64,000 nucleotides of DNA from Dolomedes plantarius (GCA_907164885.2 OU015495.1:215879234-215943233), one strand, 5' to 3'; positions 22,226 to 33,628 are shown, counted from the stretch's first letter. Numbers and translations: made by a program. The notes: generated by a model from the letters alone, not told the origin.

Positions 22226-22775
22226 GGGTAGGGTTGCCAACTGTTCCGGAAATGGTCCCTGATCCCGGATGTATGCTAAATTGTCCCGGAATGTAGCGGA
22301 AACTATTCCAATTTTTTTTTGAAATTGAAATTGACATCGTGTAAATCCGTCGAACGTCGTGACGTGGCAGTAATCCGACAAGTGGCGTGAACGTCACAGA
22401 CTCAAATGAAAGTTTCCGCGATATTTATTTACAAGATCAATTTATTTACAAGATCAGGGTGATGGCACAGATGGTGATTGCAATCACAAACTATGGGCAG
22501 AGTACTTCAAAAATCGGTCGAGCTCATGAAAATTGTGTCCATCCCTGACCCAGACAGAGTCACATGAACAGTGTGTGGACGAAGGCCAGGAACAACATGA
22601 ATATCGACTTAGTGAATCGTGTGCACAATTTGCGATCTTTTTAAATACGGACCCACTCGCGAAACAATTGGTGATTGCAGCAAAAAGTGAGAGAAAATGT
22701 TATTGGAAAAACCCAGAAAAATATAACGTTAAATTTCTTATTATAAGATTTAAAATTTTTATTATTATTATTGTG

Positions 22776-22813
<38 letters not shown>

Positions 22814-22995
22814 GTTTCTATAATAGTTAAAATAAAAATATTTAAAAAAAATTAAAAAAAAAACTGTATTTTAATTTTTTCATACATAAAAAGTTTCCTC
22901 ACAAAACTAGGTAATGGCTGACTGGTAATGATGATGATGTTCAGTTTTGGGCTATTTGTCCCGGAATCTTCAGAGAAAAAGTTGGCAACCCTACT
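22226..22995. mobile_element. non-autonomous DNA element with GTTGCCAACT ends
   Basis: AGGGTAGGGTTGCCAACTG at the left (22226-22244) and, reversed, AGTAGGGTTGCCAACTTTTT at the right (22995 inward) form inverted repeats. TGTCCCGGAAT-type motifs lie near both ends. Length is about 770 bp with a (TA)n tract at 22779-22807. A 68-codon frame at 22575-22778 is not recognised. The ends resemble those of hAT MITEs, but no 8-bp duplication is visible, so superfamily is open. Confidence 0.55.
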
Positions 22996-24199
22996 CGAGG
23001 GCCTAAATTATATACAACAGTTTTCTACCACAAGGTCTTTTACATATTACTCGATCTTTCTATGGACATTGATTTCACACAAATTTAAAACATTTTTTAT
23101 TCTAATGTTTCCAGCATTCTTCGGGTCATTTTATAGTTCATGAGTTGCGTAGTACCGTCTCTCAAGTCTTAGAATTTGTGATATACGTATTCAGGAAAGG
23201 CGAGAATACGACCTGTGAAAGGTACCTGTCAAAACTGCACTAACTTGGTTGCAAAGCCAAACAGTTCAACGCAATGAGATGTTTTAAACATTTTATCTAT
23301 AAAATCATTCCAATCCCATTTATAAAGTGACAGTTCGATAAACATGCTTTTGTATCGCATAAATCTAACGTCATCGTCCTCAAAGCATCGCCAGATTTGA
23401 GACCGAGAACAAAATGAAATGACAACACAAGTTCGGGCTTCGATCTATGCACTGCTTTCATCTGCGGGCAGCGGAAAACTACAGATCCTAGAGTGGCAAA
23501 TAATTGTCCAAGAAATGTTTCATAACACAGGCCTGCGACGACAAAAAACAAAAAACAAAATTGTCTCAACAGGTGACTTTTATAGTATTTCTGGTGCTGA
23601 GTATGGGAAAATTATTGAAAAAATTCCATCACGTACATTTTTGTTACAATTAGTTTTATCGAATTTATGTATTTTATAAAGGAAGGTAGCACTATGAGTT
23701 TAGACAAAATTTCAAATATTTCCAAAGAAACTGTTATAATATTTTGTTTACAAACACTTTTAAAAAGTAATTGTGAGAAAGTTTTAAGTCGTTTGCAATG
23801 AAATAGTCATTCTCATGTATACTGGACAGTCGTGCTAAAACTAGTGTAAAAACTGCCGTATCACTTTCCTATTAGTGCCTGCCTGTCGACCTTCCCTCCC
23901 ATCCCTTACTATTTTCTCCGCCACTGACATCTTTCGTGTCAGCGCCCACCACCTTCCACTGTACCGCATTCTCCTTCAGTTTATCTCTGTGCCGTTTCTG
24001 GTTTCAGCTAAAGTGGTGATATTTTTAAACAGTTTTGTGGCGATTGGAGGGCGATGGCTTCCAGACAATGTCTCAATTCCCCAGCTACACTTGCGGTAAC
24101 TATGCAGTTAAAAAGCAACGTAGAAACGTTTCAGGAAAGACGTAGAAACGTTGTTAGGAAAGTGTTTTTTTGCTTATTTTGGCATGCAATTAGGCGATC
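22996..24199. other. no gene seen
   Basis: Mixed-composition sequence. ORFs on both strands around 23300-23680 look like chance frames. Nothing was identified. Confidence 0.4.
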
Positions 24200-24492
24200 G
24201 AGATAAGTTGGTTCAGTCTGTGTCGAAGAACTAAGACGGTGGTAAAAAGCGGTCTTGGAATACCTATGGTTTGGAGAGAGCCCAGAATCATAGTGATGGC
24301 TGTTCATTTTGTTCCTGTAACGTGCAAGGTTTCAATTTAAAAAATAAGGAAGATATTTCTTATCCAAACATTTCGTCATGGACCCGAAGTACCAATACCT
24401 TCTCCCCCAGACGATTTTAGATGATCCCGAATCATTGCCTCCACCGTGCGAGAGTGGCACGAGGGAAACCCCCAATCTGAACTGAACGATTT

Positions 24493-24780
24493 TGAAAAGA
24501 AAAGATACAACCTTTGTGCTCGAGGAATAAACAGGAAAACCAACGTAAATAAAGCACAAATAGCAATAAGATGCAATTATTTTGCATACGGCCGTTTCGA
24601 AGCTTCTTCATAACACATCAAACGCACTGGTCTGGTCGGTTCGTCTTCGACTTTTTTGAGCTGCCACTAAGTTCGTTACACTGATGAAGAAGCTCCTTTG
24701 TAGCTTCGAAACGGCCGTATGCAATATAATTGCATCTTATTGCCATTTGTGCTTTATTTACGTTGGTTTTCCTGTTTATT
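24493..24780. mobile_element. Penelope-like retroelement fragment, inverted-repeat insert
   Basis: The sequence CTGAACGATTT stands on both sides (24482-24492 and 24781-24791), an 11-bp target duplication that splits the reading frame of the surrounding pseudogene. Inside, 24525-24611 and 24684-24781 are inverted copies of one ~90-bp segment (reading GAATAAACAGGAAAACCAAC inward from each side) around a ~70-base spacer. The segment contains GAAACGGCCGTATGCA with a hammerhead-like core. Penelope-like elements are known for variable target duplications, inverted terminal fragments and hammerhead motifs. No reverse transcriptase is present in the insert. Confidence 0.6.
24681..24722 (+). ncRNA. 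hammerhead ribozyme-like motif
   Basis: The core box CTGATGA (24681-24687) is followed by a stem GAAGCT...AGCTTC with loop CCTTTGT, then GAAAC and a very short palindromic stem ACGGCCGT and TA, giving a cleavage site of the UA type before TGC. One extra A separates the first core box from the stem, a deviation from the consensus. Short stem III is typical of retrotransposon hammerheads, which act as dimers. The opposite arm (24595-24620, minus strand) keeps GAAAC and the stem, but its first box is mutated. Activity is inference only. Confidence 0.45.
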
Positions 24781-25309
24781 CTGAACGATTTAGTTAGAGA
24801 CTTGGGGCTCCCAGCGGAAGTTTTAGGGTCTCGATTGAAAGAAAAACATTTGTTGGCTGCAGGTACGTGCTTTTCTTGATATCGAACTGGGGAAAAGGAG
24901 TCTGTGCCCTTTTTCTCTCTCGAGAAGGTGACCTTGTATTTCGCAGTGATGTTCCTGGAGTTATGGCAAGTTTTGGAATATGTGCCGGAAGAATGGAGAC
25001 TCTTTAATCGATTCGTCCAAAAGAAGCCTAAAAGCAGTTCTTCTACACAACGGCAATAAGTGTGCTTCGGTGCCTGTTGGACATCCGGTCCATCTAAATG
25101 AATGTTATGAAAATCTTAAGCTGGTCTTAAACATAATTTGTTATCCAGGTCATAATTGGACGATTTGGGGCGATTTAAAAGTGATTTCGATGTTGCTTGG
25201 TCGACAGAGTGGCTGCACAAAGTTCCCTTGCATTCTCTGCGAATTGGACAGTCGTGACAGGAAGCAACACTATATAAAGAAAGAATGGTCGCTGAGAAAA
25301 ACCTTTTAA

Positions 25310-25688
25310 AAATTTTATAAAATAAAATAAAAACCTATTTACTATCCTTAAACTTTCTTCTAGCTATTTTAATATTTGTCTCCGAGCAAATCCTTTGGCT
25401 TTGCTCATTTTCGAAGTTATTGAACTCACGGATTCTGAACCTTATCTCTCTATCCAATCACTTTTCTTTCTTCTCTCTCATCTTGCCAGTTGAAATCCAG
25501 CTTACAGATAGCCATTGACTCCACCCCCTCCAGCGAATCCTCTCGAGAGATCCAATGAGAACCGTTCTTTTCACCTTCCAAAGTTCTGACCATATGCTTC
25601 ACTTTTTGTGTTGCATTCCCTGAACTTTTGACGAACTTTCATCACTATTTTCTGTGGTAATTCCGACGAAGATTCTTCTGAAAAATCT
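25310..25688. other. non-coding interruption within the pseudogene
   Basis: About 380 bp unlike the coding pieces on either side. It starts with an A/T-rich AAAATAAAATAAAA run and then is pyrimidine-rich. It is either an unrecognised insertion or a decayed intron. Confidence 0.4.
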
Positions 25689-26726
25689 GTGTTTGAAGGC
25701 AACACAGTTAGCCATTTGTTCCTATGGTCCTATGGAGAAAAGGTTGGAGTTAAAAATGTCGAGAGGGAGAGTCTTGCAGATCCCAAAAAGGTATTACTTC
25801 CACCTCTGCGCATTAAATTGGGTTTGATGAAACAATTTGTCAAGGCATTGCCAAAAGAAGGAGAATGCTTTAGATACCTTTGTGGGCAGTTTCCTGGGTT
25901 ATCCGAGGTAAAGATAAAAGAAGTGTTTGTCGGACATGACATCAGTAAACTAATAAGGGATGCCAGCTTTGAGAAAAAAATAGAAACAAAAGAAAAAGCA
26001 GCATGGCTATCTTTTAAATTAATTGTAACCAGTTTTCTGGGCTAGAAAAAGGACCCAAACTCCAAGTCAATCGTCAATGACAACTTCATGAAGCTGGGTC
26101 GTAATATGGGCATATAATTAACTCCACTCGCACCTTGACGTCTTCCCTGCAAATCTTGGTGATGTCGGTGAAGAGAAGGGTTCCATCAAGGAAATGGGTA
26201 CCAAGGAAGATGGAACGTTAACATGATAGCGGATTACTGCTGGATATTAAAAAGGGACGATCCTCGAGCTGCACACTGCAGGAAGAGCGCTAAAAGAAGT
26301 TTCGATGGGAAGCGAAAGCGCTTCTACAAGGACTTTTGAATCTATAGTTATGCACCTTTTTCAAATAGTCTGTTGTGTAAATGTAAACCCTGGTATCTTT
26401 TATCTGTTTATTAAAATTTAGAACCTTTAGAAAAAATGTACAAAATAGCGTTAGATTGAGTTTTTCCACCCAAAATGCACACCCTTTTTGTGAGATAACC
26501 TGACGAGATAGAAGAAAAAAAAAGGATTTCATTTTTGAAATCAGCACTGAAAAATACAATAAGTTATCAAAGTACAAACAACTTTTAAAAATATTTCTCT
26601 TTGCAGACCCGTGTAATCGGCGACATTATCACACTATCATGGACGTGAGCGTTTTTATCGATCTTCCTGATAAAACTCTATCAAGATATTTATCCAGACT
26701 GCTCAAAGGCACACTGCGAATGATTA

Positions 26727-27112
26727 TCTATACTAATATATAAAGAGAGAGAGAGCGGATTTTGAACGTGGAGGGTAATCTCCGGAACCACTGCACCTAT
26801 TTGAAAACATATTTCACTGTTTAAAAGGTACATTATTCCAGATGGACATAGGCTATATATTATGTATATCTGATCAGCAGAAAGAAAGTTAGGGGCCTAA
26901 ACGTTGAGCTCATGCTTCACCTTTACAACTTTTCCTTTGTCAACCCTAGTCAAGTAACCATAGCAACACATCGAACGATATTTTCATTTATTATCAGTTA
27001 AAACATTTAACATTGCAATTTTCTTTGCCGACCATAGTCAAGTAACCATAGCAACGCATCAAACTACATTTTCATTTATTATCAGTAAAACATTTAATAT
27101 TTTAAAGATTCA
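26727..27112 (+). mobile_element. candidate Helitron HelG, 5' part with 88-bp tandem repeat
   Basis: A^TCTATACTAATATATAAAG (26727) matches the Helitron 5' terminus. It is followed by GAGAGAGAG and a region with two tandem units of 88 bp (26941-27028 and 27029-27112). Both units carry CAAGTAACCATAGCAAC and TTTTCATTTATTATCAGT. No matching hairpin-CTAG end was located, so the 3' border is unknown. Confidence 0.5.
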
Positions 27113-27688
27113 AGTGGAGGAGGTATCGATAAATACAAAAAAGGATTTTTGAAATTGGCAACGTGTAAGGGTTTATTGAAGAAAATTACATTTGGAACTA
27201 CGCTTTTTATTGGACATTTAAGGTAAAAAAAGATTTACAATTTATTGGCTATCAACTGGAAATTTATTGGTATAATATTGCAGAACATTATTTAACTTAT
27301 AAACTTTTATGTTTTTGAATTTATGTACATTTTTATGCACAATTTGCGTAAATCGAACTTGAATTATTGAACTTTATTAAAAAATCAGCGTGTTTCATTG
27401 AAACTGTGAAATTTATTGATTATTTCGAATAGGTTTGTTCCTTTATAAGTGAAAAAGTATTGCTTCAATTGCGCTGAAATTTTGTATAGATATAATTGAT
27501 AGTTCAGCTTAAAACATAGGCACATTATGTTTTGAAAATCGGGCCCCGAAAATTTTTAATTAATGTTTTAATGATTTTGCCCCTAAATGTTGCTTATTTC
27601 GAAAGCTTCCGCGGCTGTCCTCGCTGACAGCGAGACTATGGGGCGGAATCGTACCAAAATCGGCAAGCGGGTGGCCCCGACACAATTC
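27113..27688. other. no gene seen, possibly HelG interior
   Basis: AT-rich, then GC-richer from about 27590. Nothing was identified. It may be the continuation of HelG. Confidence 0.35.
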
Positions 27689-27788
27689 AGTGACTGACTG
27701 ACTGACAGATAACGTACAGACCAAACCGCTGGACCTAAAGGGCTAAAATTTTGCATGGCGATTCTTCTTATGGTGTAGGGGTGCACTA
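27689..27788 (+). mobile_element. Helitron HelA fragment (HelA-7)
   Basis: 100 bp matching the conserved HelA block: a (GACT)n tract, then AGACCAAACCGCTGGACCTA and TGCATGGCGATTCTTCTTAT up to GTGCACTAG. Neither Helitron terminus is present. Its right border is exactly where the Tc1-like copy E is cut. Confidence 0.75.
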
Positions 27789-28496
27789 GATAGATCTACC
27801 TCCATGACTGACAGTTGAGATGAGACAGCCAGAATCTTAGCTTGTGCAGGTGTTCTCCAAACATATGCACGTCCTGTTTGGAGGAACAATGATTCGTCGG
27901 ACCCAATGCCGTTTTTAGATATATTACTCGACCAGAATTTGCGTTCGTGGAAACACTGTGAACGATATTTTGCGTTGGCATCTATTGCGAGTGGCTACTC
28001 TTCCGTAAATGCTTTGTTTGCGAAGTTCCCTTCTACCTCTAATGGAACATGCAGATGCAGATTGAGCTCTTCGGTCATTTTGGTTGCAGTCGTTTTCTTT
28101 CTTCGTGTCACAATCCGCTTCAATACCTCGTCGGTCTCTTTCACTCAGCCGTCCTCTATTCTGTTTCGCAGAGGATGTTTATTCCGTGCACTCTGTATGT
28201 TATCATGACTTTCGATACCATAGCTCAAAACTCATCCATTAGCCTGGGGGTTGCAGTAACAGATACTCCAATTTAACCGCGCTCAAACAATTTGCCCTTT
28301 CTGCAAGGTTTGACATTTTACACTTTTCCCACAAAAAGCCCGATGCCCTTATTCTTCATTACTGCTACCTGACAGCAGAATAATGCATACACTATATTAT
28401 ATAAAAAAATACCGGAGGCTAGAATTGTTTTTTAAGGAATATGATGCACGTTCTTAAACACTACAAATATTGATAGGCGTTTGATAACCACCTGTA
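27789..28496 (-). mobile_element. Tc1-like element E, truncated transposase copy
   Basis: Same family as copy D (6423-7610), on the minus strand. The end reads TACAGGTGGTTATCAAACGC inward from 28496. The minus strand shows the transposase N-terminal half in broken frames: the G-Q-I-V-start near 28300, the K-T-T-A-T-K-M-T-like segment (about 28070-28090), S-D-E-S-L-F-L (about 27890-27910) with the first catalytic D, Y-V-W-R-T-P (about 27850-27865) and V-S-H-G-G near 27795. It stops at 27789 against the HelA fragment, so the second and third catalytic blocks and one end are lost. Confidence 0.75.
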
Positions 28497-28499
28497 TAT

Positions 28500-29408
28500 A
28501 TATCGAACGATCGTTTTCCCGTATGCATCGTTTATTTCATCCAGTCCCGAATGAATTCCATAGAAAACAAGCAAAAACAGATGGATCGTTCCGCATGGAT
28601 CGATCCGCATGGATCGTTCCTCGATCCATGAATCGTTCCTCGACCGCATGATCGTTCATGATCTCATGACCTCATGATCTCATGACCTCATGATCGTTCC
28701 TCGACCGCATGGATCGTTCCTCGATCCATCGTTTTCCCGCAATATTCGTTCAGAATATCGCAGCTTTACATCAATTTATCGGATCGATCGTTTTTTCATA
28801 ATAACTGAACCTGAAATATAAATGTCTGGATCGAGCTAGAATGACGCTCTAATTAAACAATGAGCAGAACATTTGAGATGCACGGTCTCTTATTCCTGTA
28901 TAGCCTGGTTTTGCATAATCGTGCCACTCCCATTATTTGTTCGTCGTTGGTGTTCCTCAATTTTTTAGCCTCTGAAGTATCCTATTTTAGGAAACTCATT
29001 CCAAATTCTCCGACTATTCAACATTTCTGTTCTTATCAGCAATGGCTCACAGTCAGCCGACCTGGGCGGTTCCTGCTGTCCTCTGGCTTTTGTCTTGGCC
29101 TCGGGATGGAGGCGCCCTGGTGTTTGGTCTAGGGCGTGGAAAGCAGTTCTACACTGGCCGATGGGGGTTTCACCCGGAAGCAGGACTTCCTGGTGGTCTT
29201 ATGTCGGACCCCATCCAGTGCAAAGGAATGGTTCCAGTTACAAACCATTCACGGCTGACGCTCCTTTATACTCTCGCACAATAACCGATACCGAAAGGAA
29301 TGCAATTTGCAACACAGAAAAAAATATTGTTTACTTGTGGAGAGAAAACCGCCAAAAAACAAACGAAGATTAAATACTTTTATTTGAATCAAAATTCCTG
29401 TGTATTTC

Positions 29409-29447
<39 letters not shown>

Positions 29448-29613
29448 CTTGGATTTCAGTACAACTTTGTAATTTTATCTTCAATTACACTACAGGTATG
29501 TATGCATTGCATGTATGTGAGTAAATATATTTTAGGGATATCAAACTTTAAGGAACTTTTTTGTATGTTCCATCGTTTAGTTGAGTCGAAAACGACAGAT
29601 CGAGATTCCACTG
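28500..29613. mobile_element. pogo/Tigger-like element remains with tandem repeats
   Basis: 28505-28545 matches the inner left end of the MITE at 8890-9066 (ATCGTTTTCCCGTATGCATC). The right edge reads, inward from 29613, CAGTGGAATCTCGATCTGTC. Between them, 28580-28740 is a degenerate tandem array of GGATCGTTCCTCGA(CCGC) and CTCATGACCTCATGA units, and 28860-29290 is unrelated GC-richer sequence. The outermost left end is missing where it meets element E. Confidence 0.45.
29410..29448. repeat. microsatellite (TTA)n
   Basis: About 13 uninterrupted TTA units read directly. Confidence 0.95.
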
Positions 29614-30018
29614 AATATAAATTAATTTTTGAATACAAGCTCTGTGCTTTGTGTGTTTATTTGAAGCACGGGGACGTGACAATCGAAGATATGTGGATCT
29701 TGCACCTTAACGTCGAGCTATTCTCATCATGCAGGTTGTGTGGCATTACGAGAAGTCTATCTTTCTACCCTCATTGTTTACTTAAGCTGCTTCGATAAGT
29801 AGCATGTTGCCTGTTTGGTGTACCACCTTGGCAAACGGGTATCTCTCAACCTTTGGACAGCCATCCTGGCCCAATTATTTTTGCTTCTCTTTTGTTTTTT
29901 GGGTCAGCTGTACTTGGAAAGCACATACGCACGGCTGTTCACCGTTCCACTGAGTATTAAGATGGGGTCCAAATAGGAAACTTAGTCCTCTTTGATTCTT
30001 GTTTGCTTGAAAAGAAGA
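29614..30018. other. no gene seen
   Basis: Mixed-composition DNA between the pogo-like remains and the Harbinger-like element. No coding similarity was recognised. Confidence 0.4.
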
Positions 30019-30021
30019 TTA

Positions 30022-30534
30022 GGGGGCGTCCATTAATTACGTGAGGCTTTTAGGAGTCGAGCCGAATCTTACCCAGTCTCACGTGGGGGAGAGGGGGGGG
30101 GGTCTCGGCTTTTTTCCCCCACAGTGTAAAATTGCGAAAAAACTGGGTTATATTAAGTAAAACATGTTTCTACACTAAAATATGGCTAAATCCTACACAA
30201 TAGTTCCACTAGTCACTCTCGAGACTACACATGAGCCCCCGACGACTGAATTAGAATGAATATTCTTTTGCGAATTTTAGTAGTTCCTATTTAAGTATTT
30301 TAGTGTTCGATTTTCTCGCTGTGATTCTAGACTACGTTCTTAGTTGTCTTAAATACACTAGTCTTAACTAGTCTTAAATAAAAATAATTAAGCAAATTAT
30401 GTTTTTTTAAATAAATCCGACGCAATCGAGCACAGATTAACGTATTTACACTAAAAATACGCATTTTGAAAAATCTCACGTGAGATTAGGGGGAGGGGTC
30501 GAAAAATAGCCTCACGTAATTAATGAACGCCCCC
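30022..30534 (+). mobile_element. PIF/Harbinger-like MITE J1
   Basis: The left end GGGGGCGTCCATTAATTACG and right end, reversed, GGGGGCGTTCATTAATTACG match over about 25 bp and continue with TGAGGC. The flanks are TTA (30019-30021) and TAA (30535-30537). An inverted second copy, J2, lies at 38400-38911 with TTA on both sides. Three-base TTA/TWA duplications suggest PIF/Harbinger. At ~513 bp with no coding frame it is non-autonomous. Confidence 0.7.
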
Positions 30535-30537
30535 TAA

Positions 30538-32184
30538 CTTACAGTCAATTTCTAGCAGATATGCTTAGTCAAGCAAGATAAATTGCATTCTATCGATACT
30601 TCGATGATTAAAAATGTTTTAATTAACAAGTCTTCCGAAAAGTTCATCTTACGTGCAAAACATTTCTGTCAGATGAACTTTAAGGATCCCGTTGGATTAT
30701 GACCGACTAAATGATCACAATAATAGGAAAGTTCGAGGTCGGTTGGTTTGCAATGGTCATCTTTCCCGGGGCTAAACTCACCGAGACACACTGCCTCATA
30801 CTGATTCCGAAAGGTGACAACCATCCATGCTTCCCATGGGATTCGAAAACCGAAGACTATCGACTTACATCGTCCATGGCAGTTCATGAATGAATACTTT
30901 TTAACCGTAACGGAACCAACCCCCTAATAAATAAACAATATCGCATAGACCGCGAGAGGGCGTTCCCAGCACTTCGCACGGCCAAAAAAATAGTGTTTTG
31001 AAAAACACCAGAACCACTGATGATTGTCTAGCTGGAGTGTGGTGTAGCGTACTACCAGTATTGGGTTATTTTTTCCCAAGACCTCACAGATTGCACGAAA
31101 CACAGCTGTGTGTTTATCGGGCGGTTTCCCTAACAAGTGGTGCGGGTAACTGTTTGGAAAACAGGAAATGGTTTCACCCCAGTCATAAAGCTGTCTTCTC
31201 TCAGCGATAGCTTCATGCGAGTGATATTCGGCGGGCGATAAAGTTTCGGCACTAAGTGCTGTCAGCCGATAATCTGCCGCCCCCACCCCCGGCTAAAAAT
31301 ACAGACATTCAAGGGAGAGATGCTGGTTAGAATGCGCCCTGTGTAGACGTGTTTTTTCTAGGCTCCTGTGTTTTTGGGCCGGGAATGGGTCTTGGAGCGC
31401 GCAATGTGAATCTGCACGTAAATTTAAGTGAATATGTCGAAAGTGTCTAATGTTTAATTTTGTTTAATTTTTTTGTTGAGTTTTTGTTTTAAAAAATTGG
31501 CCTTCGCTTTTTAATTAGGAATTAGGTCTTTGCCTTGTTATGGATCCCATAGTAGTAATTTTTATCAACGCCTCAGAGAATCGCCTTGAACATTTGGGGT
31601 GACGCTACAGTGGGAAAGGGGAATATGCTCTTCATGTCGGAGCACTACTGTAGGCACACTTCCAGAAGATAATAAATTTGTATTAAGTAAAGTATTTGGT
31701 TTCGAGTTTGTTTTATTTATCGGTAACACCATGGAGATCACGAATGCTAATTCTGGCGTCATTAACTAAGGATATTAACCAAACGAGAAGGGGGAAAAAA
31801 ACTACTCTGGTAAAATCTCGAAATCATTGTTGGCGCCTAACCAGAAATCGAAAAAAAACTCGATAGCTAGGGATTCGGAAGCTGCGGGTTGGTTGCAAAA
31901 GTCGTTAGTCCGTGAGAACACGCTCGGAAGTAACGATGCAAAGATACGACTTGACGACATTTAATATTTCTGGAAATGTTTTCTTATTAAGTCGCTTCGG
32001 AGCCTTAAGATAAAAGGCACATAAACACCAACTAAGTTTGTAAAAATAGAAATCACGAAGTTTCAATTGCACTGTACGTGGTATTTTGTGGAAGAGCCAC
32101 ACTCAAGGGGCCAAAGAGACCACTGCTACAGGGGAACCAACACCGGTATCACCTCCATTGGGAGGGGGCGACATTTGGAAGGAT
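30538..32184. other. no gene seen
   Basis: 1.6 kb of moderately GC-richer DNA with only short, unrecognised frames on both strands. No terminal repeats were found. Confidence 0.4.
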
Positions 32185-32260
32185 GTACCTTCTCCCACCC
32201 ACTCACATCATAGACGTGCTAGACACGAGGGTGTTCATCATAACTGAGCCCAATGCGGCT
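32185..32260 (-). repeat. SINE fragment, second copy
   Basis: It shares GTACCTTCTCCCACCCACT and a following TAGACACGA-x-G-G-T block with the SINE at 45500-45735, in the same orientation. The tRNA-like head is not recognisable here. Confidence 0.5.
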
Positions 32261-33067
32261 ACTCTAAACCAAATCACCTCCAGATCTGTAAAGAAATCCA
32301 ACATTCGTTTCCCGCGCCTTTAATTACAAGACACAAAATTTCAGGAAACTTTTTTAAAATTATATCGAAAATGATTTTACTTTTTTTTTCATATAATCAG
32401 GCTTGTTTTTTTACAGCAAATTTATTTTATTTTAAAATTTTCATGATATATACCCTTTTTATTCTAAGAATTTGTAATCGACTAATAATTAGAAATTATT
32501 AGTTATGGGGTTTCATGAATAATCAATATTTTTGAATTCAAGTATTGAATAAAACAGATACACGCTTTTCAATGACAAGCCGTTGAAAAATTCCGGTATT
32601 TTTTTTAATCGTATGTTCGAGTGGGCATTTTATGATATCAATTTTTTCATCCAATGCCCTGAAACGATTTCGTTAGTTAATAGTTAAGAGAATATGATTA
32701 ATTTATCAAAACGAGTTCATTAGCAATAGAAAAGGATGATAATTCGCACTCCTGTCGAACCATTCCAAAGCGATCCGTTCAAAGGATTTTCCTTTTCAAT
32801 CGGATTTCGAGCGCTGTGTGATTTCCTTGACTATTCATCCAACTCAACCCGACAAACCACATTCAATGCCATCCGCCTCAATAGGAAAGTGGTTTCCATG
32901 ACACCCGAGTCAAGGTTAGTGGTTTCCGAACAATTGTTTCTTTTTCTGGAAGTCAACGAGATTTGTTATTATCGCAGTCACGCGACGTTCGAAGCAATTT
33001 CCATTACGTAAACACGAGTGTTTTGACGAGAGCTGGGGTGTACTGTAAATGGCAGATCGTATAGGGC
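32261..33067. other. no gene seen
   Basis: AT-rich with no recognised content. Confidence 0.4.
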
Positions 33068-33628
33068 AGCATGTCGCATCTCAACTCTTGCAGATTTTAC
33101 TTCTTGTTTGGCGAGGAGTGGCAAAACATTGCATAATTTAACAGGGCGTTCAATGAGCATTCTTACAGCTTGTCGAATAAAATGCTCTCAGATGACGCAA
33201 AGTCTTTAGATACGGTATCTAAAGAAAGGTACATCACTAAATTAAACATTCAGGTACGGCCCGGAAAGGTTTATTCGGTACGTGACCCGTATTTATCGAC
33301 AGGGGAAGACTGGAGTTACGATACGAGACGCCGGCCCGAAGCAACTTATCCCGATATCTATACATATCTCGACATAATAATAATCATTCTCGACGAAAGA
33401 ATGATTATATTCTCTTAAACCTTGCGAAATGTTGAAAAAAAGTGTTAAAATACCTGTTACATACAACTAATATGAGAAATTTTATAAATAAACTTAAATT
33501 GTTTAACTCAAAATAAAGGTATCGTCCAAAAACACACGCAAACGCATAGGAACGGCTTCTGTTTTCTGCCACCCGATAATCACGTGATCCATAGTAGACG
33601 AAAACTGACGTAGCCAGCGACGTTCCGC
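33068..33628 (+). repeat. 560-bp dispersed direct repeat, copy 1
   Basis: It is about 93% identical to 45960-46520, same orientation, 12.9 kb away. The shared block starts near CAGCATGTCGCATCTCAACT and ends near AACTGACGTAGCCAG. It contains a 9-bp hairpin (AATCATTCT...AGAATGATT, 33382-33406). An 82-codon frame (33170-33418) is open in this copy. No terminal repeats were identified. Likely an unclassified transposable-element part. Confidence 0.8.

Larger units (their letters stand above)
24200..26335 (+). pseudogene. decayed copy of an uncharacterised multicopy invertebrate gene
   Basis: I recognise a protein type that occurs in many copies in spiders and some other invertebrates, with no known function. 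Blocks in order are: PQSELNDLVRDLGLP then LGSRLKEKHLLAAGT (frame restored across the insert at 24493-24780), W-R-L-F then IDSSKRSLKAVLLHNGNK (about 24985-25060), ENLKLVLN, WGDLKVISMLLG (about 25165-25205), a C-x-L-C-E-L-D-S-R block (about 25230-25260), LPPLRIKLGLMKQFVKAL (about 25796-25850), SFKLIVTSFLG (26010-26042), and ADYCWILKRD (about 26228-26258) with a basic tail to TGA 26333-26335. Numerous stops and frameshifts, a Penelope-like insert, and a 370-bp interruption at 25310-25688 show it is dead. Because the family is so repetitive it may itself be transposon cargo. Confidence 0.6.

Noticed and set aside
22533..22778. 81-codon frame inside the GTTGCCAACT-ended element
   Set aside because: Too short and no transposase motif; kept only as a remark in the element entry.
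33170..33418. 82-codon frame in the dispersed repeat
   Set aside because: The second copy has an in-frame TGA (from TGG); no domain recognised.
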